Assembly: GCA_964017145.1 (NCBI GenBank) | Contig: OZ024844.1 | Coordinates: 3,534,001-3,598,000, forward strand | Direction of reading: 5' to 3' | Length of the DNA: 64,000 nt | From: Agrocybe praecox | Taxonomy: Eukaryota > Basidiomycota > Agaricomycetes > Agaricales > Agrocybaceae | Shown: piece after piece, positions 26,165-37,852 of the stretch | Numbering within the stretch: the first letter of the stretch is position 1 | Layout: each line of letters starts with the position of its first letter | Translations under genes and position numbers: made by a program | The notes under the pieces: model-generated | The model's database searches: none | Seen by the model: the letters and a program-made list of their open reading frames with translations, nothing else | Told to the model about the DNA's origin: nothing

Positions 26165-27640
26165 ATGGTTCAATTCAGATACACCGCTCTTGCCGTCATC
26201 GCCGCCTCTGTCGTTGCTCCTGCCCTCGCCAACAATGTCGGCTACGACAACTCCGTTGATGCGTACGTATTCCCAGATTTTGCTTATGCCTGTGTCCTAA
26301 TCTTCCTACAGTCGTGAATACAATGACCTCGTTGACTTTTTCGAGAGAGACTTCCAAGTGTGAGTAATATGAACACAAATACCTTGGAAATCGAGTACTT
26401 ATATAGTATTTCAGGGACGCCCGTGAATTTGACGAGGAAGTCTTCAGGCGCGATCCTCTCTTCGGCTTCATCAAGAAATGGTGGAACAACCGAAAGGCTA
26501 ACAAGGCTGCTACTGCTACTGGCGGAGACCAGTAAGTATTGTTTTTTATATTTTTGCAATGAACTTCAATAACCGTTAATGTTCCTAGGGGTATGGAAGC
26601 TCGTGAGTACGACGAAGAGCTCATGACCCGCGAGTTCGACGAGTACTTCCGTCGTGAACTGGAGGATCTCATGGAACGCGATCCTCTCTTCGGCATCAAT
26701 CACATCAAGAAGTGGTTCGGAAAGAAGACCCAGCCTGCCCCAGAACAACAACAGTACGCCGAACGTGACTTCGAAGAGGACTTCGAGGCTCGTGATTTTG
26801 AGGAAGAGCAGTTTGAGGCTCGCGAGTTCGAGGAAGCGGAGTTTGAGGCCCGTGAATTTGACGAGGAGCTCGATGCCCGTGAATTCGATGAGGAACTCGA
26901 CGCCCGTGAATTCGAGCTCGAAGAGCGCGACCCATTCCTTGGTTTCAACCACATCAAGAAATGGTTCAGTGGCAAGAAAGCTCAGCCCCAACCTGCTGCT
27001 GACCAATTCGCCGAACGCGACCTCGAGGAACTCGATGCTCGTGACTTAGAAGAGTTGAACGACTTGTTGGAACGCGAACCCTTCCTCGGTTTCAACCACG
27101 TTAAGAAGTGGCTCAGCCGCAAGAAGGGTGCTGCTGCTCAAGCCGGCGCTGATCAATATGCCGACCAGCAACAAGCTCGTGACTTCGAGGAGGATATTGA
27201 AGCCCGCGAACCCGAGTACGAAGAGGTTCTTGAGCGCTACTTCGATGACCTCTACGAGCGAGAACTCAATGACGAACTTGAGGTCGTTGAACGGGAAATT
27301 AGCGATGAGCTCGAACTTGCTGAGCGTGAGGAAGAGGAGACCAGCATCTTCCAACGTGAGGATATTGATGAGATGTTCACTCGTGGATTCGATCTCAAGG
27401 CTTGGTGGAACAACCTCTGGCACCCCAAGAAGAAGCAGGACAACCAAAAGAAGCAGGACAAGAAGGCTACCTCCACTTCGGCTGCTGCTCCTGCTGCCAC
27501 TTCCGCCGCCGCTGCTGAACCCGCTGCTGAAGCTTCGTAAGTTTATGTTTTATCTCGTCAATTGTGCCTCAATCTGATGTTATTGCTGTAGGACTGAGGA
27601 GAAAGAGGCCCGCGAATTCGAGATTGATGAACTTGACTAA
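26165..27640 (+). CDS. secreted acidic/cationic repeat protein
   Basis: Five exons (26165..26262, 26312..26359, 26415..26531, 26589..27536, 27592..27640) encode 419 aa. A signal peptide, 'MVQFRYTALAVIAASVVAPA', ends near 'ALA-NN'. The mature protein alternates acidic spacers with repeated '(D/E)AREF(D/E)EE' units and five cationic, Trp/Phe-rich cores: 'RDPLFGFIKKWWNNRK', 'RDPLFGINHIKKWFGKK', 'RDPFLGFNHIKKWFSGKK', 'REPFLGFNHVKKWLSRKK' and a divergent 'FDLKAWWNNLWHPKKK'. The last four end in, or run into, Lys/Arg pairs, where a Kex2-type protease might cut. The middle three are followed by an Ala/Gln/Pro-rich linker; after the fifth core the tail is Lys/Gln- then Ala/Ser/Thr-rich, ending 'EAREFEIDELD'. 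The layout resembles multi-copy peptide precursors, with acidic parts balancing basic ones. A structural wall or surface protein is the alternative. No known family comes to mind. Confidence 0.85.
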
Positions 27641-28052
27641 ATTTTATGTACATAGGATAATTGCTTTGAGTAATGGACGTGTATTGTATACATGCTCACT
27701 CGCACAATATATGGGAATTCAAACACATACGTTCTGTCTGAGGTTGTGTGGACCGCATTTTTCTGTTGAGTCGTTGAGTTATGATTTCTTCTGCTTTGAA
27801 GCTACTCTGGTCTTGCGTTCCAGTAGGTTTCAGTTTTTGGGCCATAAATACTTGTTTTCAGAGTCCATTCTTCAAGCTTCCTATCTCTTCGGCTACCGGT
27901 AATGTAGCAAATTCAATGATTAGACACCTTTACTGGAGTATTTTGGACTTATCACGGTGTTTTCTTTCGTTTTCATGCTTAGCTGGGAATGGGCATCGCT
28001 AATATCGAGTTACTGAAGTAACTCAAACTTAAAGTCTCAAACCACTAGAAGC

Positions 28053-28072
28053 GTGCAACACCCGTATTGCAC
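28053..28072. repeat. small inverted repeat
   Basis: GTGCAA and its reverse complement TTGCAC flank an 8-base spacer. A short hairpin or dimeric protein site is possible, but 6-bp arms occur often by chance. Confidence 0.3.
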
Positions 28073-28081
28073 ACGATAGGC

Positions 28082-28110
28082 AGTGCTAGTGACTAGTGAC
28101 TAGTTACTCC
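28082..28110. repeat. CTAGTGAC-type dispersed motif, copy 2
   Basis: AGTGCTAGTGACTAGTGACTAGT followed by TACTCC; internally it is a tandem of TAGTGAC. It matches the block at 12319-12345 apart from a small indel. Confidence 0.45.
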
Positions 28111-28470
28111 ACATACCGCGGTATTTAAACTTGTCTGAACGCGTCGGGCTCCCTCATCGGCCGCTTCGAAGTGCTCTCACTCCAAGAAACTCTATTGAAT
28201 TTGATCTTTATGGATTTTCGGGGCATGTTCTGTGGCTTCCGTGGAGGCCGCAATTCCGCGCGGGTCAAGCCCTCTGACGATCCTGGGTTGCATATATGTG
28301 GCCAACTGCGCCTCGTTAAAGTTTGTCTTCCTTGCGTCGTTTTCTAATTTCTGTTCTTTACTCAAACCTTGAACACTTGCAGCAGTGGAACGAAGGTCTG
28401 CCCACACTCTCTTTGTCTTTATACAACGGTGGAATATCATCCTAAAAAAACCCGTGATGCTCCACTAGCG

Positions 28471-30262
28471 ATGGATAGCGACACAGTAAAATGGTTATCC
28501 ATTGACCGAGATTACTCTTACTTCATGCGTGAGTCTTTGTATTCCTATTTCCAGAACGTCATCGTTAAGGAACACATCGATTCTTATAGTGGCAATTGCG
28601 ACATGGGTTATCTACGATCACAGTTAGTCCCCACAGTCCATGATTGTATCTCGGACAATCTTTGTTTAAACGTCCTTACGTAGTCACCACCTTTGGTGAC
28701 GAGGTAAGCCGCAGCAGTACCCTGACCGCAGCATAATAATTGTTAATTTGCTTACTATATATTTACCTCAGGTAGAACTCGTATGGGTAGGTAATGTTGT
28801 TGCAAACGAATTGAAAAGGTGACGATATCCTGTTCAGAAACGGCGTAAACTGAGTGTGGTACAAGTGCTATTTTTTCTGGTAAGTCGTCAATGACAATGA
28901 ATGAATCGCACAACTTCGTACAGTTTCTGATTGCCATCTTTAGAACCGCTACACGGGAGCAGTGTTACAAATGTATGAATTTTTTCTTCGTTCCAAACGG
29001 CTAAGTTATATCGTTTTCGCGCTCTCTACTATCTCTGTAGCTACCCTGCCTTCGGTGAGAAGTGTCCTGAATATGAACATAACATTAATCTGAAGTTTTC
29101 TTCAAGTTCTTGTTCGCCATATCGTGGACGACACCGAAGATGTGAGCATCTGAAAATATCTGTGCCGAACCGTTCTTACATGGCTTTACATCTCTCTATC
29201 TTTGGCACTCAGAGGTTTGTCTTTTTTTTAAAAAAAAAAACTCTTCCTAAATACTGAGCTGATGGCGCGCCTTGAAGCTGTGTGTACAGGAATCTCTGCC
29301 CCATCAATAACCGTTAAAGACCTAATCGTATCCTCCAGGCGACTTCTTCAACAATCTTATAGGCTATCTTGGAACAGTTGTTCTATGTGCTTCCCAAGGT
29401 ATTTATCGAAAGATCTGGTTATACACACATACAGGGACTGATTTTGTTGTCCTGCTGGTCAGGCATTTCGATTTATAGAATCTCAAGCATTTATAACCAC
29501 TCGCGCAAAATCATAGCTCTGCTAGTAACAGCCATCATATTTGAAATCACTTCAATGGTTGTTATCCAAAGCATCGCGAATAGTATACATGCTGGTGCGG
29601 GTGATATTTTACCGCTCTCCCTTTTGTTCTTACCCCTCATTCATCCCTTTTACCGATAGTTGTTCCCGAACCTGCTCCAGACGTACATTTGTGCAAACAG
29701 AACAGCTTCCCAAGATGGTCAGCAGCTTTGTGGATCCCGATAATATGCTTCGAGCTCGTTGCCTTGATTCTCGTCGTTTCTGAAGGTATCAGATTTTACA
29801 AGTCAAGAAAATTTATACGGGATTCAATCGTTACAACTTCTGGACAACACTCATTGATGTTTATTCTTCTACGCCAAACTATAGCCTTCCAAATAATGTA
29901 AGAAAATTCACTCAGACGATTTAAATTCAAACATCTTTGTTCTGATAAGTCCTTCCTTAGAGGCATTATAATCTGCATTCCGGACGTCGTGGCGTGGTAT
30001 AGATTACCGGTATGTTCTTGTCAAATAATTATCGCATGGTACTAGTGCCTGAGTAAAACAATAGTACCTGGCAGGCCAAATGACTTTCTCATTCGTGCTT
30101 GGGACGACGTGTATCATGAGTTCTCGTCTCATCCTCAACCTGAGGGAGGCTTATTATCAACCGTTCGAGGAAGAAATGAGTTTACGGTTTGTCAATGATG
30201 TCAACGAAGACGATGACCTTAATATGTCATTGAATGATATACCGGATTTCAATATTCCCTGA
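28471..30262 (+). CDS. DUF6533 multi-pass membrane protein
   Basis: A many-exon gene of about 315 aa. Well-supported exons are 28471..28528, 28590..28622, 28684..28703, 28772..28786, 28838..28879, 28944..28972, 29041..29054, 29107..29141, then 29463..29594, 29660..29897, 29961..30009 and 30065..30262. The part between (about 29259..29283 and 29339..29398) is uncertain. The N-terminal DUF6533 core reads 'ATWVIYDHITTFGDEVELVW' then 'KRRKLSVVQVLFFLNRY', typical of basidiomycete seven-helix-like membrane proteins. Later helices include 'GYLGTVVLCASQ' and 'IIALLVTAIIFEITSMVVI'. 'SSRLILNLREAYYQPF' lies near the C terminus. Function of the family is unknown. A paralog with the same exon sizes lies at 41193-43078. 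Confidence 0.8.
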
Positions 30263-30606
30263 TATCTTTCTTCTGTACGTAACTAGGGCGCTTAATGGTT
30301 AAATAATGTTCATTGAAATACTAGCATTATGTAAGTAGCTTATAGATGGCTTATAATATTACATAGAGGAGACGGAACGCGGATTTCATATGACAAGAAA
30401 TGTGTTCAACTGCATTGATTTATGTGGGGTATAAAAATACACATGATACACTTTCCAAAATCCGAAACCTAGAAATACAAAGAAAAGCAATTCCACTTAA
30501 GCAGAATTCGAATAAACAACGAAGATATACAACGAGACCATCGAGATCTCTTATTTTTGAAGAAAAGAAGTGCGAAATTTAGAATACAACGACAAAACCT
30601 AGAAAG

Positions 30607-31590
30607 CTAGAGGTTCCTCCGTCCCCGTCCTTCTTTAAGTTTCTTGACCACCTTTCTTTCCGCACGATGTAAAGCGAGCTGGATGGTCAGGCCGACTGCA
30701 ACGTATTGATGGCGAAGGACAGAAAACATGGCCGAGACAGGGTGCTCCTTTCTTGTCGGCTCAAGTTCCTCCTCCTCCAGATAAAATGGTTCCTCATCTG
30801 GATAATGCGACTCCAGAGCCGTGTTCTTCCTGTTCCTTCTTGATATTCTTCTCCTGAACCGTTCGACTTCCTCCATCGTCCGCTGCCCAGGAGCTTGCTC
30901 TGACAGGAACGATGTTCGTCGGACTGGTTTTTGTGATCCAGATTTGTTCTGGTAGAAATGGTAATCTTCGTTTACAACAGTTTCATCGGAGGAACAAGTC
31001 GCCGATCGGGTACGTTGTGTTGGTCGCAGGAAGGACGAATCGTCGTCAACGCAAGTAGCATCAGAGTCGGAACGGTGCTTCCGTCTAAGTGGTAGTGATA
31101 TTTCGATTGATTGCTGAGGAACCTGACGCACGGCAGGGAAACGTGAAAATGTGGTATAGTCGGTTTCACTGCTGCTACTGGCACTACTAGCAGTGCATTC
31201 AACAGATAGATACGATGTAGAAGACAAAGCCTTTGCTATAGGTGAAGTGGTGTAAGTATATATTTCTCCAGTAGAGTGGCATGAAAGAGGAGGAGTAGTG
31301 AGGAGGAGGGAGGAAATTAGTGCTTCATCTGGTTGGCTTCGTTTGGAGGACCTGGGCAAAGACGTCGTCGTATTGTGGTTGGACCAGTCGTACCCTGATA
31401 GCTCAAGCGTCCGTTCAAGGTCGCGGAAGACGCGTGGAATGCGCTTCGACGAAGGAGCGTTGGGTGTAAGATGTTCATAACGCGCAGCAAAGTCGGCCTG
31501 CGCACGGGATTGGGATTGGGACCGCGACATAACTGAATTGCACTGCGATTCGGTATGTTCTCTGTTCATCGCATCAGCCGTACTCAACAA
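30607..31590 (-). CDS. protein of unknown function
   Basis: A single 327-aa open frame without introns. It is rich in Ser, Thr and Arg, with 'SRSQSQSRAQADFAARYEH' near residue 23 and 'RIPRVFRDLERTLELSGYD' near residue 50. A basic region follows ('RFRRRISRRNRKN'), then an acidic patch 'YPDEEPFYLEEEELEPT', and a more hydrophobic C-terminal segment 'VLRHQYVAVGLTIQLALH' that might be amphipathic. Most of the chain looks disordered. No domain is recognised. Continuous frame and biased but non-repetitive composition favour a real gene. Confidence 0.6.
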   Translation of the reverse strand: MLSTADAMNREHTESQCNSVMSRSQSQSRAQADFAARYEHLTPNAPSSKRIPRVFRDLERTLELSGYDWSNHNTTTSLPRSSKRSQPDEALISSLLLTTPPLSCHSTGEIYTYTTSPIAKALSSTSYLSVECTASSASSSSETDYTTFSRFPAVRQVPQQSIEISLPLRRKHRSDSDATCVDDDSSFLRPTQRTRSATCSSDETVVNEDYHFYQNKSGSQKPVRRTSFLSEQAPGQRTMEEVERFRRRISRRNRKNTALESHYPDEEPFYLEEEELEPTRKEHPVSAMFSVLRHQYVAVGLTIQLALHRAERKVVKKLKEGRGRRNL

Positions 31591-32769
31591 TGATCTGCGC
31601 GGCTGAGACGTACGATATATGTGCTACTCAGCAGCACAGGTAAGTGCCAGTGGATGGTGATCACAAGGAAAGACTTCGAGGATGCAAGTCTCTTTTATCG
31701 TTGAGAGAGGGGAAGTGGGTGAGTCGATATGAGAGTCATCTCTGCGACTGGGCCACTTTAAAAGAAATCCAATGTTGTTCAATGCGTCGATGAAAGCGAG
31801 TCATATTCCTTTCAGAATGAGCAAAGCAATTCGTAAATTCCCCAATATGGATCACTTGAAAGGGAAGAAGATAAGTTAGGATACACGCCAATGTAAAGAC
31901 AAAGGGAATATCCCACGTCTCGCTAAAGTACGCGCATGCTGGCCGGGATGACATGTGGTCTTTTACTCTCTCCTGGTTGCACAATCAATGCCCACAATGC
32001 GTCCTCTAACTAGGAGTTGGCGGTAAGCGTCCAGTAATTCTATTCTGGGAGATGACTTCAAAGCGCCTATACAATCCTCAAATCCACACGGTTACTTAGT
32101 AGTGTATAGGTGAAGGTTGCCGCTGGTGCTAACCGAAGGACTTGCCGCCACATGAGCTCATGAAAGACCAAATTAATAGCAAGACTGTCAAGGACATGAA
32201 AGGAAACGACATCATGTGCTAATCGGCGTTTCTCATATCGGACTTGGGGGCACAATTCGGACAAACGGTGATTTATTGATGTCCTTAAAATGACGTGTTT
32301 GCCCCTGCAATAGAGAATCAGGCAGGTTTTGATCAAAATGGAAAGGAATGGGTACGATGTTCACTCAATTATGGACATTCCTGCACTCCAAGCTCGACTC
32401 GATTGCTCAAGTGGATGCCGCCCAGGGTGAATGTGGGCTCTCAAATGCTATGCAATGAAATGCAACAGGATACGGCGCGCTGTTAGCGCCAATTTCTTGA
32501 AGAGAAGCGCGCGTCGAATTTCCTTTCACGATGGACCCACCACCGATATCTTATGTCATGGACTTAGGAGGGTGCGACCACCAGCATTGTTATAGACCGC
32601 TTTGCGGGTTGTATTATGATTAGTACTACTTTTAACAATTATACACTGCAGAAAGATATTACTGTACATTATTTGAATGCCATAGCGAATGGGGTCGCGT
32701 GATAATAGAGGTGATAGAAATAGCTTGAGTAACAGGAACATGGGACGCTCGATAGAAGACATCAAAATA
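31591..32769. other. gene-poor stretch
   Basis: About 1.2 kb between two minus-strand single-exon genes. Open frames are short and unconvincing. It should contain the promoter of the gene ending upstream. Confidence 0.4.
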
Positions 32770-33765
32770 TTAAGAGGAGTAGAGGCGAAGAAAAGGAAGA
32801 GGTCTACGTCCCACAGCCGCGGTCGAGTTACGGCCTGCAAGTGGGCTTGTGGGTAGTTTGTTGCCACTAAACCGACCATCTTCAATCTCGACCTTGATTG
32901 GCGGTGATCCGCAACTGAGGCGCGCGCTGGAGGCAGGAGAGTCGTAATAGGAATCCGTGGACGAATAACTTTGAATTGAAGAAGAAATGGAAAAAGACCT
33001 GGGCCTAGAATTATAACGGTTGGCGTATGCTTCGTTGGGAGTAAATAAATCTTCTTGCCACTCGTCCATGGTCGGGTCAACGACGCACGCTTCCACATTC
33101 GATCGAGGCCCATGTGGCACCTTGGCTTGAAGATCATCGAAGATCTGCATACCGCAGCCTGATTCCATCTTCCACGAGTCGTCCGGAGTTTCCGTAGTCG
33201 CATTTTCATCGCATTGTTGGTCCTTTCCTTCCTCCTTGGCGATACACAACGTCATGCGAATAGAAGGATAATGCCGAGCCAGATACGCAGCAAACAAGGT
33301 TCTGTTCGTTGGAGCGCCTTCTTCCCCTGTGGCCACGCCACACATAAATTTCTTCCGCCTCTGCATCCTCACACGTGCATTTCTTGGTCTCCGGTTGTAC
33401 CGTTGAGGATTGCGGTAGTACCAGGAATAATCATCCTCATCAATTTCGCGTTCTGCAGCAGCTTCGGCCTCGGCGCATGCCCAAACATGTATGTCGGGTT
33501 TATTCCCGCCCTCAACCCTCTTTGATCGGTCTGTATTCACCCGTCTGTTGTTCTGCAGAGGTGAGACAGCATCTGTCGGAATGTTGAGTACCTTGGATAT
33601 ACAGCATGGTGATACAGGTATGGTGTCGAGGAAACGCTGTACAGCATAATGTACTTTGCAAGTTGCCTTACTCGACGTAAGTAATGCCGAGGCCGAAGGT
33701 GTAGGAATGGAAAGTTGAAAAGGAATATGATCGGAAGTCATAGTGAGCTCGCAAGTGGCATTCAT
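32770..33765 (-). CDS. protein of unknown function
   Basis: A single 331-aa open frame. Seen features: 'CKVHYAVQRFLDTIPVSPC' near residue 36, an acidic Tyr-containing segment 'REIDEDDYSWYYRNPQRYN' near residue 110, a basic stretch 'RRPRNARVRMQRRKKF', and a Ser/Tyr-rich region 'SFSISSSIQSYSSTDSYYD' near residue 270. No signal peptide, membrane helix or known domain. It could be a disordered regulatory protein. A long leader is likely, as the nearest TATA-like element on this strand is about 570 bases upstream. Confidence 0.6.
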   Translation of the reverse strand: MNATCELTMTSDHIPFQLSIPTPSASALLTSSKATCKVHYAVQRFLDTIPVSPCCISKVLNIPTDAVSPLQNNRRVNTDRSKRVEGGNKPDIHVWACAEAEAAAEREIDEDDYSWYYRNPQRYNRRPRNARVRMQRRKKFMCGVATGEEGAPTNRTLFAAYLARHYPSIRMTLCIAKEEGKDQQCDENATTETPDDSWKMESGCGMQIFDDLQAKVPHGPRSNVEACVVDPTMDEWQEDLFTPNEAYANRYNSRPRSFSISSSIQSYSSTDSYYDSPASSARLSCGSPPIKVEIEDGRFSGNKLPTSPLAGRNSTAAVGRRPLPFLRLYSS

Positions 33766-35148
33766 GACTAGGGCGGGCTATTATTTGGGGGGAAGGGACC
33801 AGAAACTAGGCCGTCAAGATGGCGAGGAAAGAGAGGGTCGTAAGAAATTTGTCCGTTAAAAAGGTAGATGCCTCGAGGCGAGTGGGTTCAGATAGGGCGC
33901 AGATTGAGGGTGTGTAGCGTAATTTATATATCTGTTTCTGTACAGAGTCGAATGCGTATAAGGTCCGTCGGCGGTATCGTTCTTTATGTGATTGTGGAGA
34001 GCGTGATAGTAAAGTAGGATTATGTGCGGGTTTGGAGAGTCTTATGGAGCTCAGTGGCGAAACAATGCGTAGAAAAGGTTGTGTGAGTAGCAATGTAGGG
34101 TTTTCCGAGGATTAATTGCTAGCGTTAGTAGAAGTATGTTGGTGGAGTATAACAAGGGAAGCGTTCATGAAGAGCCTAGAGATCAAAGGAGAGAGACGGT
34201 GAAAACGGCTGGCTGCGACATGCAAGTCGACTTGACGAAAGAGGGTAGAAGGTAGAAGTTGACGGGTAAACCAATCCTTCTGCCTGAACCTAGAGGGGGG
34301 TTAAATGAAGGAGAGACGGCGGACACACGCGGTCCTATTTATATGTGGAGCGGTATGGAGGATCCTGCGACTGCGGTGAATTGTGAGTATACGATGAAAC
34401 GAGGTACCCGCACGATCCGGCCAGGTCTATCGTACTGAGGTTTAACCTATTGACAAACATGAATTAGCGTGCCACCCGTGCAGTATTGAAAGGATGTGAG
34501 GGTTGAATAATGCATCATTAAGGGCCGAAGAGAATAGGTAAAGTGATAAATTATAATGCGTACCAAATAGTCAGATGCCGTTGTTGCTTAGCCCTCCGGG
34601 TCCCGGAAAGTCAACAATGCCTCTAAAAGACTTGAGTTTGAAGTTAAACAACGACTAAGGCTCCTAAGGGATGTTAGTCGGCATGTTTAGACGTGTCGAA
34701 TGATACTTTATAAGTAAAAGAGTGGCGGCATGGCACTTATGACGTCCATTGCATCCTTCGGGGACGGAGGAGGCTGTGAGTCAACTGTCAATGACTTGCA
34801 AGATTGACTCATAAACAGGAGATCACATACATACCTCTATCGTGAGAAACGGAGCTGCGTTGGGCGTTTCAAGTACGCAATTCAACTCTCATGCTACACA
34901 AAACCACCAGGTAGGAGCAAGCAATAGCATACAATTAGGTTCCATCGGTTACAAGCTCATCTCGCGACTGTCAACTTGATGACTCAAGATGAGATGCGTT
35001 TCTTGACTTTGGTGTGTACTAGTTTGGCTGAGTTTGTTTCGCTAGCGCGTTCCAACGGGCATTTGAAGCGGTACCATTCCCAGAAATGCAAAAAATAGAT
35101 TGTGAAGGGTCAGCCATCGGACTGGACGGACGCGTACATCATCATTTT
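33766..35148. other. long upstream region with possible leader ORF
   Basis: About 1.4 kb upstream of the minus-strand gene at 32770. It contains a 95-codon open frame on the minus strand (33806-34093) and, farther out, a TATAAATA box. The rest, toward the NACHT gene, shows nothing supported. Confidence 0.4.
34336..34343 (-). promoter_or_regulatory. TATA-like element
   Basis: TATAAATA on the minus strand. If used, the transcript of the gene starting at 33765 would have a leader of roughly 500 bases. Confidence 0.35.
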
Positions 35149-37852
35149 TTATTTTCGACGCCGCCACTGCACCGCTCCTTTGTCTTTGCATCCACAAGCA
35201 TCACAAAAAGGTACTGCTGCTTCAACATCTTGTCGATAACAAGCAGCCTCCATCACACCGCCCTCTACTCCTGCCCTCTCCAAGTATCTATTCATCTCCT
35301 TGTTCAAACGGCCGAACCGTTCTGGATAGTTGCGCTCGAGATCAATGCCGGCATACAGTTTCCGGTGGTAGAAACAAGGTCCAGGATTCTGACACAGGTC
35401 AATAAGAGGTTCATACCGTCCGGAACGAGGGAGTAGAAATAAGATGAACGCCAAGAGACGATACGTATCGATGTCACTTGCTGTTGTAGCCCTTGTATCG
35501 TTCCGTGTTGTAGGGTCCAGGTCATCTTTCCCATTGTCATCATATTCAACAACGTTGATGGCGGACAAGTCTTCCCACTCGGTCGAATCATCTAAATCCT
35601 CCGTGATTGAAGAGAGAGCTTTCAGAGACCCAGTAACATCGTAGGCAGCCAGTGCTGTCAAGCAATCATACGCAGCAAGGGTGAACAGTCGTGTACTAAA
35701 CGCGTACTCTTTAGAGAGTTCAGAATCTTGGAGGAGGTCGCTAACGTAGTCATCGAATGGAACATCATTCACAAAAATGTTTGGTTTATGCGAGTTGAAC
35801 CCTCTTAAGGCGAGTGGATCGTAGGGCCCGGAGTGTTGCATTGAGAGGAGGGGTACTGGTTTGAATAACGCGAACATTTTACGGAAGCAGAGCCACACGA
35901 GGTCCAAGAATCGGTTTGTAAGGGCGTAGTAGAGTGGAAGGCGAGAAAGGATGACCAGGTCAAGCTGATCCAAGTAGTCTTCTAGTATATCTTTATCTTG
36001 CTTTTGGTGGAAGACTCGATTAGTGAATGCTCCTCAGAACATATGAGACAAACTCACCAGTCGGGGTAAGAATCGAAAGAATGCGGGTATAAATTCGTGA
36101 AACAGTTTGAGGGACTTATCCGTCGTATTAGAGTCATCAGCAAGTTTCTGCAACGAAAATTGCTCCATCTCTGACTGAAGCTCAGGAGTTAGTGGGCAGC
36201 CTGCAGAAAGCTGCTTTGTACTGAAGTTGTAGGGGGTAAGCCTCTGTGGTCCGCCCGGAACTAGGGTAAAATAAAAACGCTTGAACACATGTAATGGAAA
36301 GGTGATCAGTAGAACTCACGAGCAAAAATTCGAAATGCATTGACGAGATGTTTTGATTTGTGCTCTTCAAGGTTGATGTAGAATTTCTTTGAGCGGGCTG
36401 GATCGAGCAAGAAGTCCTCGAAGGATGCATGAAGGAACTTTGCCGTTCCAGCCGAGATAGACATAATTGCATGAATATCACAAAGTGAAACTTCAAGTTC
36501 GCCTTTCTCAAGGGACAGGATACATTCGATATCATCCATGCTTTTGGGTCCACCATCCAATATCATGTAACTGAACGCTTGAAGAGCAGGCTCCGCGTCT
36601 ATCATCGAAGACAATATATGCATATAGAGCGAGTCGAGTTCTGAAAATGGGAGGTTCTTGTTGGAAGGGCGAAGCTTCAAAAGGATGTCCAGCGAGTGGT
36701 CAGGCCGGCGACGGAGGAACTTGACGAATTTGACGACAGTAGCTGCATAGACAAATTGACCAGATGATTTTGCAACGATTTCCCGCATGCTATTTTCCTC
36801 TGGCCATGTTGATGAGAGATGGCGTCTAAATGGATGATCTTTCTTGATTTGTGCAAAAACACTCCGGAGGTACAAATTTATATCCTTGACCGACTGGTAG
36901 TCATTATCTAGCGTAAGACGCGTAAAAAGGCCGCTCATCGAGTCGAAAGTTGATCTAATGTCGAGTTCTGGCCGACTTGCAATAAGAAAAATGAACGGTA
37001 ATTCGAATTGACGTATGCCCGACGCGAGTGTTTGCAGGATGTGGCACTGGGCATCACGATCCAAGCATTCGTCTAACCCATCGATAGCCACCAGAAAGCG
37101 AGGCGCTGAAGAGAGGCTTTTTACAGGACCAACAATGATAGAGCTGAATTGATGCGCCAGAGACCGGGTGAAAAGAAAGTGGTCATTATCCATCACAGAA
37201 AGCATATGATGGCGAATGTCCGGAAAGGATTGATATAGCTGAAAAGCTAACGTTGCGATGAAAGCTTTTACATGATTGCGGCTGGGATCTGATCTCCAGA
37301 AAAAGAAAGACGCGACGCCAGATTCCTCTGAGGTCAATTGTTCTAAGACAGTATGCATGATAGCCGTTTTTCCTGCACCAGCAGCACCGTTAAGCCACAT
37401 CATGGGAAATGTGCTAGTTTTCTCGTCGCAACCATGGACCCAATCGACGATTTTCTCCAAAATCGCAACACGAGTGTTGGCGTGACATTTGGGAGGGTCG
37501 AACTCTGCACCGGAATTGTGAAAGGCGTTAGGAGCTACAGATTCCTTCAGTATATCAAAAGACCCTAACGCCGTATAAGTAAGAGAATTAGGGGACAATA
37601 TGGATAATAGAATTCACCTTTCTGAATCGTCTGGCTAATATGCTGGATAAAATTTCCACCGTAAAAAACAGCATTCTGGTTGAATGACATCATTGGAAAG
37701 CCATTTTCAGGGATGCTCTGAGAAGCTTGAAGGCTGATGTGCTGTGTAACATTGGGCCTGGTCATCATAATTGGTTGATTAAAGCTCAATGCATTGTTTT
37801 CCTGATCCGACCGTGCTGGAAGTTGGGGTATGATTGGGTTCAGGGAAGACAT
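35149..37852 (-). CDS. NACHT-domain NTPase (NLR-like)
   Basis: Four exons (37852..37618, 37564..36320, 36260..36058, 36000..35149) encode 844 aa. The N terminus carries the agaric 'NAVFYGGNFIQHISQ' block. 'AFHNSGAEFDPPKCHANTR' is the typical linker before the NACHT domain. Walker A is 'WLNGAAGAGKTAIMHTV' and Walker B is 'FLVAIDGLDECLDRDAQ', followed by 'IFLIASRPELDI'. These proteins are STAND NTPases, thought to act as fungal innate-immune or heterokaryon-incompatibility sensors. The C-terminal half ('FLHASFEDFLLDPARSKKF' onward) has no visible WD, ankyrin or TPR repeats, so it is the short, repeat-less type. It is divergent from mL54 with 241 bases between. Confidence 0.92.

Noticed and set aside
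26705..26975. Ser/Asn/Arg-rich minus-strand frames across the repeat gene
   Set aside because: They are antisense shadows of the GAA/GAG-rich repeats on the plus strand.
29221..29240. T7/A11 run as a terminator or transposon end
   Set aside because: It lies in an intron of the DUF6533 gene, and homopolymer runs are common in these introns; no target-site duplication is visible.
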